From: Paractinoplanes polyasparticus
GTDB lineage: Bacteria; Actinomycetota; Actinomycetes; Mycobacteriales; Micromonosporaceae
Direction of reading: 5' to 3'
Length of the DNA stretch: 64,000 nt
Assembly: GCF_019710575.1 (NCBI RefSeq)
Contig: NZ_JAHWFK010000009.1
Span: forward strand, 1 to 64,000
The notes under the pieces are model-generated. The model made no database searches, was not told the origin of the DNA, and was given only the letters and a program-made list of their open reading frames with translations. How positions within the stretch are numbered: the stretch's first letter is position 1; every line of letters begins with the position of its first letter. A program made the position numbers and the translations under genes. This document shows positions 14,958 to 23,432 of this stretch, piece after piece.

Positions 14958-16103
14958 CTAACGCCGCAGCACCGAGGCGCCCAGGGTCATGATGACCATC
15001 AGGCCGACGATCACCCCGAACGACACCGTGAGCGACGACAGGTGCGCGATGCCGCCGATGACTCCGGGGGCGATCAGACCACTTCCGTACGCGATGCCGG
15101 CCACCCCGGCGATGCTGCGCCCCGGGTGTTCGCTGCTGCGCCCGGCCGCCGCGAAGACGAGCGGCACGACGACCGCGATGCCGACGCCGAGCAGCCCGAA
15201 CCCGGCGATCACCAGTGCCACCGGCTCGAGCAGGACGATCATCAGCGCACCCACGGTGGCGCACACCCCGCTGATCCGGACCGTCGTGACCGGGCCGAGC
15301 CTGCGCACCACCCAGTCGCCGCCGAAGCGGGCCACGGCCATGCAGACCGAGAAGATGGAGACCGTGGCGGCTGCGGTCGCGGCCGGACTGTTCAACAGAT
15401 CCCGTACGTAAACCGCCGCCCAGTCCAGGCTGGCGCCCTCGGCGAAGACCGCGCACAGGCCGATCAACCCGATCGGCAGCACCGCCTTCGACGGCAACGC
15501 GAACGCCGGCGGCTTCGCCAGCGACGGCTCGGGCCGATGCGGCACGATCCCGAGCGACGCCACGAGCACCACCACGGCCAGCACCACCACCGTGAAGGCG
15601 AAGTGTGCCGGCGCCCCGAGCCCCTCCCGCGCGGCGAACGCAGCGATCGCCGACCCCGCCAGCCCGCCCACGCTCCACCACCCGTGGAAACTGGACATGA
15701 CCGACCGGCCGTACCTCTCCTCGACCAGCACGGCATGCGCGTTCATCGCGACGTCGGCCAGCCCGGCCGTCGCCCCGTACACGATCAGCGTCAGACAGAG
15801 CAGCCACAGCGAAGCCGGCAGCGCGGGCAACAGCAGTGCCCCCACCCAGCAGAGCATCAGCACCCGCACCAGGGACCGCAGATCGAACCGGTGCACGAGC
15901 CGCCCCGACAGCGGCATGGCCACCAGAGCCCCGACCCCCGGCATCAGCAGCGCGATCCCCAGCCCACCCGGCCCGACGCCGACGTGATCCGCGATCCACG
16001 GCACCCGGGCCGCGAACGTTCCCGTCACTGCTCCGTGGGCGGCGAAGATCGCCGACGTCGCCACCCGGGCCCGCCGCAGGTGCAAGAGTTCGGTGCTGAT
16101 CAT
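14958..16103 (-). CDS. Major facilitator superfamily transporter
   Basis: A 381-residue membrane protein with about twelve hydrophobic segments, from ATSAIFAAHGAVTGTFAARVPWIADHVG to the C-terminal VSFGVIVGLMVIMTLGASVLRR. GLADVAMNAHAVLVEERYGRSVMSSFHGWWSVGGLAG near residue 110 is a block typical of the MFS subgroup related to YbjJ/fucose-permease-like transporters, suggesting an efflux or sugar function. ATG 16103 (MISTELLHLRRA) is chosen as the first start after the divergent GlxA-type gene. It is divergent from the DJ-1/AraC regulator across 85 bases, which may control it. Confidence 0.82.
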   Translation of the reverse strand: MISTELLHLRRARVATSAIFAAHGAVTGTFAARVPWIADHVGVGPGGLGIALLMPGVGALVAMPLSGRLVHRFDLRSLVRVLMLCWVGALLLPALPASLWLLCLTLIVYGATAGLADVAMNAHAVLVEERYGRSVMSSFHGWWSVGGLAGSAIAAFAAREGLGAPAHFAFTVVVLAVVVLVASLGIVPHRPEPSLAKPPAFALPSKAVLPIGLIGLCAVFAEGASLDWAAVYVRDLLNSPAATAAATVSIFSVCMAVARFGGDWVVRRLGPVTTVRISGVCATVGALMIVLLEPVALVIAGFGLLGVGIAVVVPLVFAAAGRSSEHPGRSIAGVAGIAYGSGLIAPGVIGGIAHLSSLTVSFGVIVGLMVIMTLGASVLRR

Positions 16104-16188
16104 GTTCCGACCGTAGGCGAAACCCGATGGCAGCAATGGTGGGGTCCACGTCATTGCTGTCGCGGCCGGCGCCCCGCAAGCTGAGTTC

Positions 16189-17115
16189 GTGGCCGGCCGC
16201 GACATATTGATCATCGTTTTCGAGGGCGTGCAGAGCCTCGATGTGACAGGTCCACTGGAAGTGTTCACCGGCGCCGGGGCCTACCGGATCACCACGGCCG
16301 GCCCCGGCGGGACACCCGTGCGTACGTCCAGCGGCCTGGCTCTGCTTCCCGACCTCGATCTGTCCACGGCGCCCCGGCCGGACACAGTGGTCGTCCCCGG
16401 CGGCGAGGGCACCCGCAGCAACGACCCCGCCGTGGTGGAATGGTTGCGGCAGCACGCGTCGCGAGCGCGGCGGGTGGCCTCGGTGTGCAGCGGGGCTTTC
16501 CTGCTGGCCGAGGCGGGGCTGCTCGCCGGTCGACGGGCCACCACCCATTGGCGGGTGTGCGACAGCCTGGCCCGGCGGTACCCGGACGTCGAGGTCGACC
16601 CGGAGCCGATCTTCGTGCGGGACGGGCCGATCGCCACCTCGGCCGGCGTCACGGCCGGCATCGACCTGGCGTTGGCTCTGGTCGAGGAGGATCTCGGCCG
16701 CGAGATCGCGTCGGAGATCGCCCGGCACCTGGTCATGTTCCTGCGCCGGCCGGGCAATCAGGCGCAGTTCAGCGCCCAGTTGTCGGCACAGCTCGCGGTG
16801 CGGCCGGGGCTGCGCGAGGTGCAGCGGTGGATCGCCGACAACCCGCACGCGGACCTCAGCGTGCCGGCCCTGGCCGAGCGGGCGAGCCTGTCGCCGCGCC
16901 AGTTCGCGCGAGCCTTCGCCGGTGAGGTCGGCCAGACACCGGGCCGCTACGTCGACAACGTCCGGCTGGAGGCAGCACGCCGCCTGCTGCACGACGGCGA
17001 CGACGGGCTGGAGCGCATCGCCGCCCGCTGCGGATACGGCACGGCCGAGACGATGCGCCGCGCGTTCGTCCGAGCTCTGGGCGTCGCACCCGGCGAATAC
17101 CGGCGCCGATTCTGA
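16189..17115 (+). CDS. GlxA family regulator: DJ-1/PfpI domain plus AraC helix-turn-helix
   Basis: A 308-residue regulator. Residues about 5-175 are a DJ-1/PfpI (class I glutamine amidotransferase-like) domain with DTVVVPGGEGTRS and the nucleophile-elbow region VASVCSGAFLLAEAGLL. Residues about 205-308 are two AraC helix-turn-helix motifs (LSVPALAERASLSPRQFARAF and LERIAARCGYGTAETMRRAFVRALGVAPGEY). This layout is that of GlxA/ArgR-type activators. It faces the MFS gene and precedes a second DJ-1/PfpI gene after 19 bases, so it probably regulates one or both in response to an unknown signal. Confidence 0.9.
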   Translation: MAGRDILIIVFEGVQSLDVTGPLEVFTGAGAYRITTAGPGGTPVRTSSGLALLPDLDLSTAPRPDTVVVPGGEGTRSNDPAVVEWLRQHASRARRVASVCSGAFLLAEAGLLAGRRATTHWRVCDSLARRYPDVEVDPEPIFVRDGPIATSAGVTAGIDLALALVEEDLGREIASEIARHLVMFLRRPGNQAQFSAQLSAQLAVRPGLREVQRWIADNPHADLSVPALAERASLSPRQFARAFAGEVGQTPGRYVDNVRLEAARRLLHDGDDGLERIAARCGYGTAETMRRAFVRALGVAPGEYRRRF

Positions 17116-17134
17116 GGAGACAACGGAGGTTCCC

Positions 17135-17776
17135 ATGCAGATTGCCGTCCTGCTCTTCGACCGGTTCACCGCCCTGGACGCGGTCGGTCCGTACGAGGTC
17201 CTCGCCCACCTGCCCGGAGCGCACGTCGTGTTCGTCGGTGAACGCCCCGGACCGGTGCGTACCGAGGTCGGCAGCCTGGCCCTGACCGCCGACGCCGCGC
17301 TGTCCGAGGTGGACAGCCCCGACGTGGTGGTGGTCCCCGGCGGGCCCGGGCAACGCCACCACATGGGCGAAGGCCCGATCCGCGACTGGCTGCGCGCCGT
17401 GGACATCACCAGCACCTGGACGGCCTCGGTCTGCACCGGCTCGCTCCTGCTCGCCGCCGCCGGACTGCTCACCGGCCGGCGCGCCACCACTCACTGGCTG
17501 GCCCATGACCAACTCGCCCCGCTCGGCGCCGCGCCGGTGCCGCAGCGAGTGGTGACGGACGGCAAGTACCTCACCGCCGCCGGGGTGTCCGCCGGCATCG
17601 ACATGGCCTTCACGCTGGCCGGCCGCATCGCCGGAGACGCGGTCGCCCAGGCCATCCAGCTCGCTCACGAGTACGACCCGCAGCCGCCCTACCAGGCCGG
17701 CTCACCCGAGCGGGCACCACGCGAGGTGCTCGCCGCCGTACGCAGCCGCAAAGATGGCATCCTGGCCCGAGGCTGA
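17135..17776 (+). CDS. DJ-1/PfpI family protein
   Basis: A 213-residue protein made only of a DJ-1/PfpI domain: MQIAVLLFDRFTALDAVGPYEVLAHL, then VVVPGGPGQRHH and the cysteine elbow TASVCTGSLLLAAAGLL, followed by RATTHWLAHDQL. This subgroup (isonitrile hydratase/ThiJ-like) includes enzymes and stress proteins. The ATG has an exact GGAGGT site six bases before it, stronger than most genes here. It directly follows the GlxA-type regulator, which shares its domain, pointing to duplication plus AraC fusion. The two probably form one transcript. Confidence 0.88.
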   Translation: MQIAVLLFDRFTALDAVGPYEVLAHLPGAHVVFVGERPGPVRTEVGSLALTADAALSEVDSPDVVVVPGGPGQRHHMGEGPIRDWLRAVDITSTWTASVCTGSLLLAAAGLLTGRRATTHWLAHDQLAPLGAAPVPQRVVTDGKYLTAAGVSAGIDMAFTLAGRIAGDAVAQAIQLAHEYDPQPPYQAGSPERAPREVLAAVRSRKDGILARG

Positions 17777-17813
17777 CGACGAATGGGTGTTGCGGCTGGA
17801 GAAGGGAGCGTCG

Positions 17814-18236
17814 ATGCCGTTACGCAGGCGTAAGCAGTGGTGGGGTGTGACGCTGGACGCGCCGGACGGGCCCGAGCTGGGGCGGTTCTACGCGCGGCTG
17901 CTCGACTGGCACCTCTTTCCGGCGGACAACGGGCTCGAGGCGACCGTGGCGCCTTCGGCCGATGCCGGCTACAACCTCGGGTTCCAGACCGAGCCGAACT
18001 ATCTTCGGCCGGTGTGGCCGGTCGAGCCGGGGCAGCCGCAGATGTCGATGCACCTGGAGATCGAGGTGGACGACCTCGACGAGGCGGTGGCGCATGCGGT
18101 CGCCGCCGGGGCGACGCTTGCGGGCTTCCAGCCCCAGGACACCGTGCCGGTCATGATCGACCCGGCCGGGCACCCGTTCTGCCTCTATCTGGACGAGTCA
18201 GACGAATATCTGGACGAGTCAGACGAAGGTGAATAG
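17814..18236 (+). CDS. VOC family (glyoxalase-fold) protein
   Basis: A 140-residue cytosolic protein. WWGVTLDAPDGPELGRFYARLLDWHLF at the start and MSMHLEIEVDDLDEAVAHAVAAGATLAG followed by MIDPAGHPFCLYLDE are the two beta-alpha-beta modules of vicinal-oxygen-chelate proteins. The activity is unknown: the family includes dioxygenases, glyoxalase and drug-binding proteins. ATG 17814 has GGGA upstream. The last residues, YLDESDEYLDESDEGE, come from a perfect 21-base tandem duplication (18186-18206 and 18207-18227). The 3' end overlaps the convergent methyltransferase gene by 18 bases. Confidence 0.82.
   Translation: MPLRRRKQWWGVTLDAPDGPELGRFYARLLDWHLFPADNGLEATVAPSADAGYNLGFQTEPNYLRPVWPVEPGQPQMSMHLEIEVDDLDEAVAHAVAAGATLAGFQPQDTVPVMIDPAGHPFCLYLDESDEYLDESDEGE
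18186..18227. repeat. 21-base perfect tandem duplication at a gene end
   Basis: Two exact adjacent copies of 21 bases (18186-18206, 18207-18227) encode YLDESDE twice at the C-terminus of the VOC protein. A recent slip or duplication that keeps the frame. Confidence 0.9.
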
Positions 18237-18800
18237 GCGGACGCCCGATAGGTACGGGTCGGGGTCGCGGCTCAGCCGGTGCGCGCCGACGCGGAAGCGG
18301 GCGTCCGGCGGGGCGGTGAAACCCAGCTCGGTGAATCCGTTGCCGGCGAAGAGGTCGCGCACCGCCTCGGCCTCGGCGCCTCCGCGCGTCCAGATCACCG
18401 TGCCGCCCGGCGCGAGCAGGCTGGGCAGCGACGCGATCGTCGTCTGCGTGTCCTCGTACGAGATGTTGCCGAAGACGCCGCAGGCGAGCACCACGTCGGC
18501 GGGCGCGATCGACGCGTACGGGGTGGTCGTGCCGGCGTCGTCGGTGAGCACGGTGACGCCGGCGCCGGCGTCCTCGCGAGCGCGCGCGGCCAGCACCGGA
18601 TCCCATTCGACCAGCACCGCCTGGGAGCCCGCCGGGAGCAGCGGCAGCACGTCGCGGCCGTCGCCCGCGCACATGCTGATGACGCGGCGGGGGCGGTCGA
18701 GCAGCGGGCGCAGGTAGCCGCGCACCACTTCGCGGCGCCGGGCCAGCGGCGAGCCGGGAGTCCCGTACTCGTCATGCCATTCGACCCAGTCGCGTGTCAC
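18219..18800 (-). CDS. Class I SAM-dependent methyltransferase
   Basis: A 193-residue cytosolic enzyme. VISMCAGDGRDVLPLLP near residues 41-57 is motif I (the SAM-binding GxGxG-type loop, here CAGDGR), VLVEWDP follows as the acidic motif II, and VVLACGVFGNISYED and LAPGGTVIWTRGG match motifs IV-VI. The substrate is unknown. GTG 18800 (MTRDWVEWHDEYG) is chosen over the TTG at 18815. It lies after a strong terminator, so it has its own promoter, and it converges on the VOC gene. Confidence 0.82.
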   Translation of the reverse strand: MTRDWVEWHDEYGTPGSPLARRREVVRGYLRPLLDRPRRVISMCAGDGRDVLPLLPAGSQAVLVEWDPVLAARAREDAGAGVTVLTDDAGTTTPYASIAPADVVLACGVFGNISYEDTQTTIASLPSLLAPGGTVIWTRGGAEAEAVRDLFAGNGFTELGFTAPPDARFRVGAHRLSRDPDPYLSGVRLFTFV

Positions 18801-18822
18801 GGGGCCATTCAACAACAGAGAA

Positions 18823-18850
18823 CGCCGCGCCCTTGGCGGAGGGCGCGGCG
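18823..18850 (-). terminator. Rho-independent-like hairpin after the symporter gene
   Basis: CGCCGCGCCC and its exact complement GGGCGCGGCG enclose an 8-base loop, 28 bases past the symporter stop on the minus strand. The high-GC hairpin has no clear U run, as is common in these genomes. Confidence 0.65.
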
Positions 18851-18878
18851 TCTCCTTGACCCGGGAGCGGGTCAGGTC

Positions 18879-20525
18879 TCAGGTCGAGGACGGGCGATCG
18901 ACCGTGGCCACGACGTCCTTGTCGATGCGCGGATCGCCCTCGTCGGCGAAGTAGTCGTCCTGGGTCGTGCCGTCCACGCCCTCGGGGGTCTTGGCGGCCC
19001 GCAGGATCAGCGTCACGATGACCGCCACCAGCAGGTTCACGATGACGGTGACAAAACCGACGAAGATCGTGCGCTTGGTATCGAAGCCGAAGTCGGACAG
19101 CGGGAACGCCGAGCCACCGAAGTGGGCCTTGCCGTTGGCCGGGTTCGGGATCTGCCACAACATCCACATCGACAGGCCCATGCCGACCACCCAGCCCGCG
19201 ATCAGCCCGCCGCGGTGCAGCCAGCGGGTGAACAGGCCCAGCGCCACCGCCGGAGCCGTCTGCAGAATGATGATGCCGCCGATGAGCTGCAGGTCGATGG
19301 AGAACTGCGGGTCGAGGAAGACGATGCAGGCGACCGCACCGACCTTCACCACCAGCGACGTGATCTTCGAGACGCGCGCCTCCTGGGCGTGGGTGGCGTC
19401 CCGCTTCAGATATTCCTTGTAGATGTTGCGGGTGAACAGGTTGGCCGCGGCGATCGACATGATCGCGGCCGGAACCAGCGCGCCGATCCCGATCGCGGCG
19501 AAGGCCACGCCCGCGAACCAGGCCGGGAACTGCATGTCGAACAGCAGCGGCACGACCGTGTTGCTGTCCACTTTGCCGGTCGCCGGGTCGGCCAGCGGTT
19601 TGACGCCGGACGCGATGGCGGCGTACCCGAGCAGCGCGAGCAGGCCGAGCAGGAAGCTGTAGGCCGGCAGAGCCGACATGTTCCGCTTGATCACGTTGCG
19701 GTTCTTGCTGGCCAGCACGCCGGTGATGCTGTGCGGGTAGAGGAACAGGGCGAGCGCCGAGCCGAGCGCCAGCGTGATGTATTGCAACTGGTTGTTGGCG
19801 TTCAGCGTGATGCCGTCGTTGGGATTGGGTGAGGCGGTGAACTTCGCCTCGGCCGCGTCGAAGATGCTGCCCCAGCCACCGAGCTTGTAGGGCAGGTAGA
19901 TGACCGCCACCAGGATCACGATGTAGATCAGCGTGTCCTTGACGAAGGCGATCAGGGCGGGCGCCCGCAGGCCCGACTGATACGTGTACGCCGCGAGGAT
20001 CGCGAACGCGATGATGATCGGCGCGTGCCGGGCCAGCAGGCTGTCGCCGGTCACGCCCATCGTCTTGAGCACCGCTTCGATGCCGATCAACTGCAGGGCG
20101 ATGTACGGCATGGTGGCGACGATGCCGGTGACAGCGACCAGCAGCGCGAGCGTCGGCGAATCGAACCGGGTGCGCACGAAGTCGGCCGGCGTGACGAAGC
20201 CGTGCCGGTGCGACACCGACCAGAGCCGGATCAGGATCAGGAAGAACAGCGGATAGATGACGATGGTGTACGGAACGGCGAAGAACCCGGCCGCGCCGGC
20301 GCCGAAGATCAGGGCCGGTACCGCGACGAACGTGTACGCCGTGTAGAGGTCGCCGCCGACCAGGAACCAGGTGATCCACCCGCCGAAGCTGCGGCCGCCC
20401 AGCCCCCACTCGTCGAGGTGTTCCATGTTCTTCGGGGCCCGCCACCGCGCGGCGACGAAGCCCATGCCGCTGACCAGCAGGAACAGCAGCGTGAAGACGA
20501 CGATCTCGGTCACGTGGTCGCGCAT
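18879..20525 (-). CDS. Sodium:solute symporter (SSS family)
   Basis: A 548-residue integral membrane protein with about 13 hydrophobic segments, beginning MRDHVTEIVVFTLLFLLVSGMGFVAARW. The SSS motifs are present: the GGRSFGGWITWFLVGGDLYTAYTFVAVPALIFGAGAAGFFAVPY block and an AAIMSIAAANLFTRNIYKEYL block. With the following DUF3311 gene this is the monocarboxylate/acetate subgroup of the family (MctC-like), coupling Na+ entry to uptake. The start is 4 bases after the DUF3311 stop; the pair is conserved in actinobacteria. Substrate specificity is inferred, not shown. Confidence 0.88.
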   Translation of the reverse strand: MRDHVTEIVVFTLLFLLVSGMGFVAARWRAPKNMEHLDEWGLGGRSFGGWITWFLVGGDLYTAYTFVAVPALIFGAGAAGFFAVPYTIVIYPLFFLILIRLWSVSHRHGFVTPADFVRTRFDSPTLALLVAVTGIVATMPYIALQLIGIEAVLKTMGVTGDSLLARHAPIIIAFAILAAYTYQSGLRAPALIAFVKDTLIYIVILVAVIYLPYKLGGWGSIFDAAEAKFTASPNPNDGITLNANNQLQYITLALGSALALFLYPHSITGVLASKNRNVIKRNMSALPAYSFLLGLLALLGYAAIASGVKPLADPATGKVDSNTVVPLLFDMQFPAWFAGVAFAAIGIGALVPAAIMSIAAANLFTRNIYKEYLKRDATHAQEARVSKITSLVVKVGAVACIVFLDPQFSIDLQLIGGIIILQTAPAVALGLFTRWLHRGGLIAGWVVGMGLSMWMLWQIPNPANGKAHFGGSAFPLSDFGFDTKRTIFVGFVTVIVNLLVAVIVTLILRAAKTPEGVDGTTQDDYFADEGDPRIDKDVVATVDRPSST

Positions 20526-20529
20526 GCCG

Positions 20530-20754
20530 TCACTTCCTCGTCATTCGGAAGACGATCGTCGTGGTGACCACGCCGACGAGGATGAACGAGAACTGGAGCC
20601 AGTAGAACGCGGGGAAGCCCCACAACCGGGGCGAGTCGTGGTTGAACAGTGGGGTCAGAACCGGCAGCACGATGGGGATGAGGAGCAGCCAGTTCCACGG
20701 GCTGCGATCACTGCGCGCTGCGGGCACCGCTTTCGGCGTATCGGGATCCGCCAT
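20530..20754 (-). CDS. DUF3311 small membrane protein, partner of the symporter
   Basis: A 74-residue protein with two hydrophobic segments (WNWLLLIPIVLPVLTPLFN and WLQFSFILVGVVTTTIVFRM). The LFNHDSPRLWGFPAFYWLQF core is the DUF3311 signature. These small proteins almost always sit before an SSS symporter, as here (4-base gap), and are thought to help its assembly or function. First gene of the two-gene operon. Confidence 0.85.
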   Translation of the reverse strand: MADPDTPKAVPAARSDRSPWNWLLLIPIVLPVLTPLFNHDSPRLWGFPAFYWLQFSFILVGVVTTTIVFRMTRK

Positions 20755-20937
20755 CAGCCGTACCTCCTGGTAACTGTGGAGACGGTCACAGTCACGCTAA
20801 CGAGACGACGTTGTTACAGGCGATCATCCTGCGCCGAGCGGCAGGCCGGGTGCGCCGAACGGCGTACGCCGATGACGGGGTTGTCCGAAGCGACGACCGA
20901 ACGTGAGGCGTTTACGCAGCTCACCGAGGGTCCGGGC

Positions 20938-20971
20938 CCGGCGGTAGCGGATCGGGATCCGCTACCGCCGG
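20938..20971 (-). terminator. Perfect 16-base-pair hairpin after the chitinase gene
   Basis: The left arm CCGGCGGTAGCGGATC at 20938-20953 is exactly complementary to GATCCGCTACCGCCGG at 20956-20971, with only two loop bases. It begins six bases after the chitinase stop on the minus strand, so it is read as its terminator; a cruciform or a protein site is also possible. Confidence 0.78.
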
Positions 20972-20976
20972 TTCGA

Positions 20977-22257
20977 TCACGGAGTCCAGAGACCCGTCGC
21001 GATGGCCTTGGTCAGGGAGGCGTTGGCGTCGTCACCGTCGAGCGACCACATCATGGCGCCGCCGAGGCCCTTGGAGCGGATCCACAGCGACTTCTGCAGC
21101 AGCACTGCCGGGTCGTCGTAGGTCCAGAACGTGGTGCCGTCGTAGAGCCAGGCGTGGCCCGACTTGAGGTCACGGTGGACCTTGAAGCCGGGGAGTGTCC
21201 TGACCGTCTTGTAGTCCTCGGTGCCGGCGGCGAACTTGCCGGGGGCCGGTCCCGTGGCCGGGGCGAACAAGCCGTTCCTGCTGCCGGTCACGCCGGTCCA
21301 GCCTTGGCTGTAGTACGGCACGCCGAGGACGAGCTTCTGACGCGGGGCGCCCAGCGACAGCCACTTGTCGATGGCCACCTCGGACGAGAAGTCGGGGTTG
21401 TCGGGAGCGCCCGCCGGCACGCGCAGGGCCGACTGCTGGTTGGTCCGCGCCTCCCACGAGCCGTGGAAGTCGTAGCCCTGAACCGTGGCGAAGTCGAGGT
21501 ACTTGAAGATCTTGCCTTCGAAGCCGGCGTCGACCTTCACCGGCGCGGCCGGCAGGAAGGCCGTGAGGTCGTAGCGCTTCTTCGTGGTCCTGCTCAAGGC
21601 GGACAGCTGCGCCCGGAACTCCTCGGTCAGCAGCGTGAAGTTCTGCTTGTCCTCGGGGCGGATGACGTTGCCGACCTCGCCCGCGGAGCCGGGCCATTCC
21701 CAGTCGAGGTCGATGCCGTCGAGGACCCCGGCCGCCACCCCGGCCGGCAGGCCGGGCAGGTTGCCCTTGATCCACAGGTCCACGCAGGACGACACGAGCT
21801 TCTTGCGGGACGCGTCGGTGAGGGCCGCGTCCGAGAAGTACTTCGAGCCGGTCCAGCCGCCCAGCGAGATCAGCACCCGCAGCTTCGGGTTCTTCTTCTT
21901 CAGCTCGGCGATCTGGTTGAGGTTGCCGCTGATGGGCTGACCGGCGACGTCAGCGACGCCGTCGACGCTGTTCTCGGCCGGGAACGGGGTCTGCCAGTCG
22001 GCCCAGGGGTCGGCCGAGACGCAGAGGCCGTCCGCGGTGACCGGGCCGAACGCGTAGTTGATGTGGGTGAGGCGGGACGCGGCGCCGGATTGCTGCACAT
22101 CGGCGAGCTGGAAATCGCGGCCGTAAATGCCCCACTGGGTGAAGTATCCGACCTTGACATATGATTTTGCGCTTGCTTGCACGGGTGTCGCTACGGCCGT
22201 CGATGCCACCGCGGCGACGGCCGCCGCGGCGATGAGACGGCGGGTCAGAACACGCAT
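20977..22257 (-). CDS. Secreted family 18 chitinase
   Basis: A 426-residue secreted enzyme. MRVLTRRLIAAAAVAAVASTAVATPVQASA is a signal peptide of about 30 residues. The catalytic motif DGIDLDWEWP (DxxDxDxE; the Glu is residue 187) and the second conserved block FATVQGYDFHGSWE are those of GH18 chitinases, which cut chitin beta-1,4 links with retention. The domain is a single catalytic domain without a carbohydrate-binding module. ATG 22257 has a GGAGGG ribosome site. Upstream lies a 21-base palindrome (22286-22306) likely to control it. The secreted enzyme releases chitooligosaccharides, and the sugar importer elsewhere in the window may or may not take them up. Confidence 0.93.
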   Translation of the reverse strand: MRVLTRRLIAAAAVAAVASTAVATPVQASAKSYVKVGYFTQWGIYGRDFQLADVQQSGAASRLTHINYAFGPVTADGLCVSADPWADWQTPFPAENSVDGVADVAGQPISGNLNQIAELKKKNPKLRVLISLGGWTGSKYFSDAALTDASRKKLVSSCVDLWIKGNLPGLPAGVAAGVLDGIDLDWEWPGSAGEVGNVIRPEDKQNFTLLTEEFRAQLSALSRTTKKRYDLTAFLPAAPVKVDAGFEGKIFKYLDFATVQGYDFHGSWEARTNQQSALRVPAGAPDNPDFSSEVAIDKWLSLGAPRQKLVLGVPYYSQGWTGVTGSRNGLFAPATGPAPGKFAAGTEDYKTVRTLPGFKVHRDLKSGHAWLYDGTTFWTYDDPAVLLQKSLWIRSKGLGGAMMWSLDGDDANASLTKAIATGLWTP

Positions 22258-22285
22258 GAGCCCTCCGGGGCGAAACGTTGAACAA

Positions 22286-22306
22286 AGTTTCCTAATTGAG
22301 GAAGCT
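22286..22306. promoter_or_regulatory. 21-base palindrome before the chitinase gene
   Basis: The sequence AGTTTCCTA-ATTG-AGGAAGCT folds into arms with eight of ten pairs matched (mismatches at positions 3 and 9 of the arms). It lies 29 bases upstream of the start codon in AT-rich DNA, where an operator or promoter overlap would sit. It is unlike the DasR site. Confidence 0.6.
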
Positions 22307-22334
22307 AAACGTCTCGGCCCCGGGAGGCAATGGG

Positions 22335-23432
22335 TCAGCGCAGATGCGCCGTTTCGTTCACCGAGCGCACCGCGATGTTGCCGTCCGGCCAGGCATCCAT
22401 CGTGGACACCCCGGCCGTGTCGAGGTACAGCCGGTGCAAAAAGGCGTCCGACGCCGCCAGCGCGTCCCGCAGGATCAGCTTGATCGGCGAGACGTGCGAA
22501 ACCACCACGACAACCCCACCGGCGTACGTCTGAAGGACCGTCGCCATCGCGCCGCGCACCCGCTTCGAGACCGCCTGGAACGACTCGCCACCCGGCGGCG
22601 CCACACTCGTCGAGCCGAGCCACGCCTCCATCTCGCGCGGCCACTGCTCCTGCGCCTCGGCGAAGGTCAGCCCCTCCCAGACCCCGAAGTCGACCTCGAT
22701 CAGGTCGTCGACGACCGTGACGGGCACCCCGCCCACCTCGGCCGAGATCAGTTCCGCCGTACGCACGCAGCGGCTCAACGGCGAGCTGACAATCGCCGTG
22801 ACGTCGCGGGCGAGGCCCGCCACCCGGCCGCCGGCCGCCATCGCCTGCGCCTCGCCCTGTTCGGAGAGCGGCACATCACCCCGGCCCGAGTAGCGGCCCT
22901 GGCTGGTCAGCGTGCTCTCGCCGTGACGCACCAGGATCAGCCGGGTCGCGTCGTGGAGCGACGGCGGCGCCCAGGACTTCGGAGCGGCCAGCGTGATCAC
23001 CTCGGGAACGACGCGGTCGGCCACCGGCTTGCCCGCGGCCTCGTCCATGGCCCGGTTGGCCAGCGCGTCGGCCGCCTTGTTGCGCTCGCGCGGGATCCAC
23101 TCGAACGTGACCTTGCCGATCCGCGCCACCAGCTGGGCCGCCTCGGCCGCGAGGGGACGCAGACCGGCGTTCTTGATCTGCCAGCGTCCGGACATCTGCT
23201 CGACCACGAGCTTGGAGTCCATCCGCACGTTGACCTCGGTGGCGCCCAGTTCGAGGGCCGCCTTGAGCCCCTCGATCAGGCCCGTGTACTCGGCCACGTT
23301 GTTGGTGGTGACGCCGAGCGACCCCTGCCGCTCGAGCAGCACCTGACCGTCCGTGTCGAGCACGACCGAGCCGTACCCGGCCGGCCCCGGATTCCCCCGG
23401 GAGCCGCCGTCCGCCTCGACCAGAACCCTCAT
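22335..23432 (-). CDS. Bifunctional RNase HI / acid phosphatase (Rv2228c type)
   Basis: A 365-residue cytosolic protein of two domains. Residues about 1-140 are RNase HI: MRVLVEADGGSRGNPGPAGYG carries the first catalytic Asp, NNVAEYTGLIEGL the second site and VRMDSKLVVEQMSGRW the third Asp; the WIPRERNKAADALAN block closes the domain. Residues about 165-365 are a histidine phosphatase domain: LILVRHGESTLTSQGRYSGRGDVPLS, with the phosphoryl-accepting His in RHGE, then SPLSRCVRTAE and VVSHVSPIKLIL. This fusion is the actinobacterial RNase H/alpha-ribazole phosphatase. Its start overlaps the zinc-ribbon gene stop as ATGA. Confidence 0.93.
   Translation of the reverse strand: MRVLVEADGGSRGNPGPAGYGSVVLDTDGQVLLERQGSLGVTTNNVAEYTGLIEGLKAALELGATEVNVRMDSKLVVEQMSGRWQIKNAGLRPLAAEAAQLVARIGKVTFEWIPRERNKAADALANRAMDEAAGKPVADRVVPEVITLAAPKSWAPPSLHDATRLILVRHGESTLTSQGRYSGRGDVPLSEQGEAQAMAAGGRVAGLARDVTAIVSSPLSRCVRTAELISAEVGGVPVTVVDDLIEVDFGVWEGLTFAEAQEQWPREMEAWLGSTSVAPPGGESFQAVSKRVRGAMATVLQTYAGGVVVVVSHVSPIKLILRDALAASDAFLHRLYLDTAGVSTMDAWPDGNIAVRSVNETAHLR

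Noticed and set aside
14473..17490. A 1005-residue minus-strand frame over 14473-17490
   Set aside because: It reads opposite several well-supported genes and carries no motif in its whole length.
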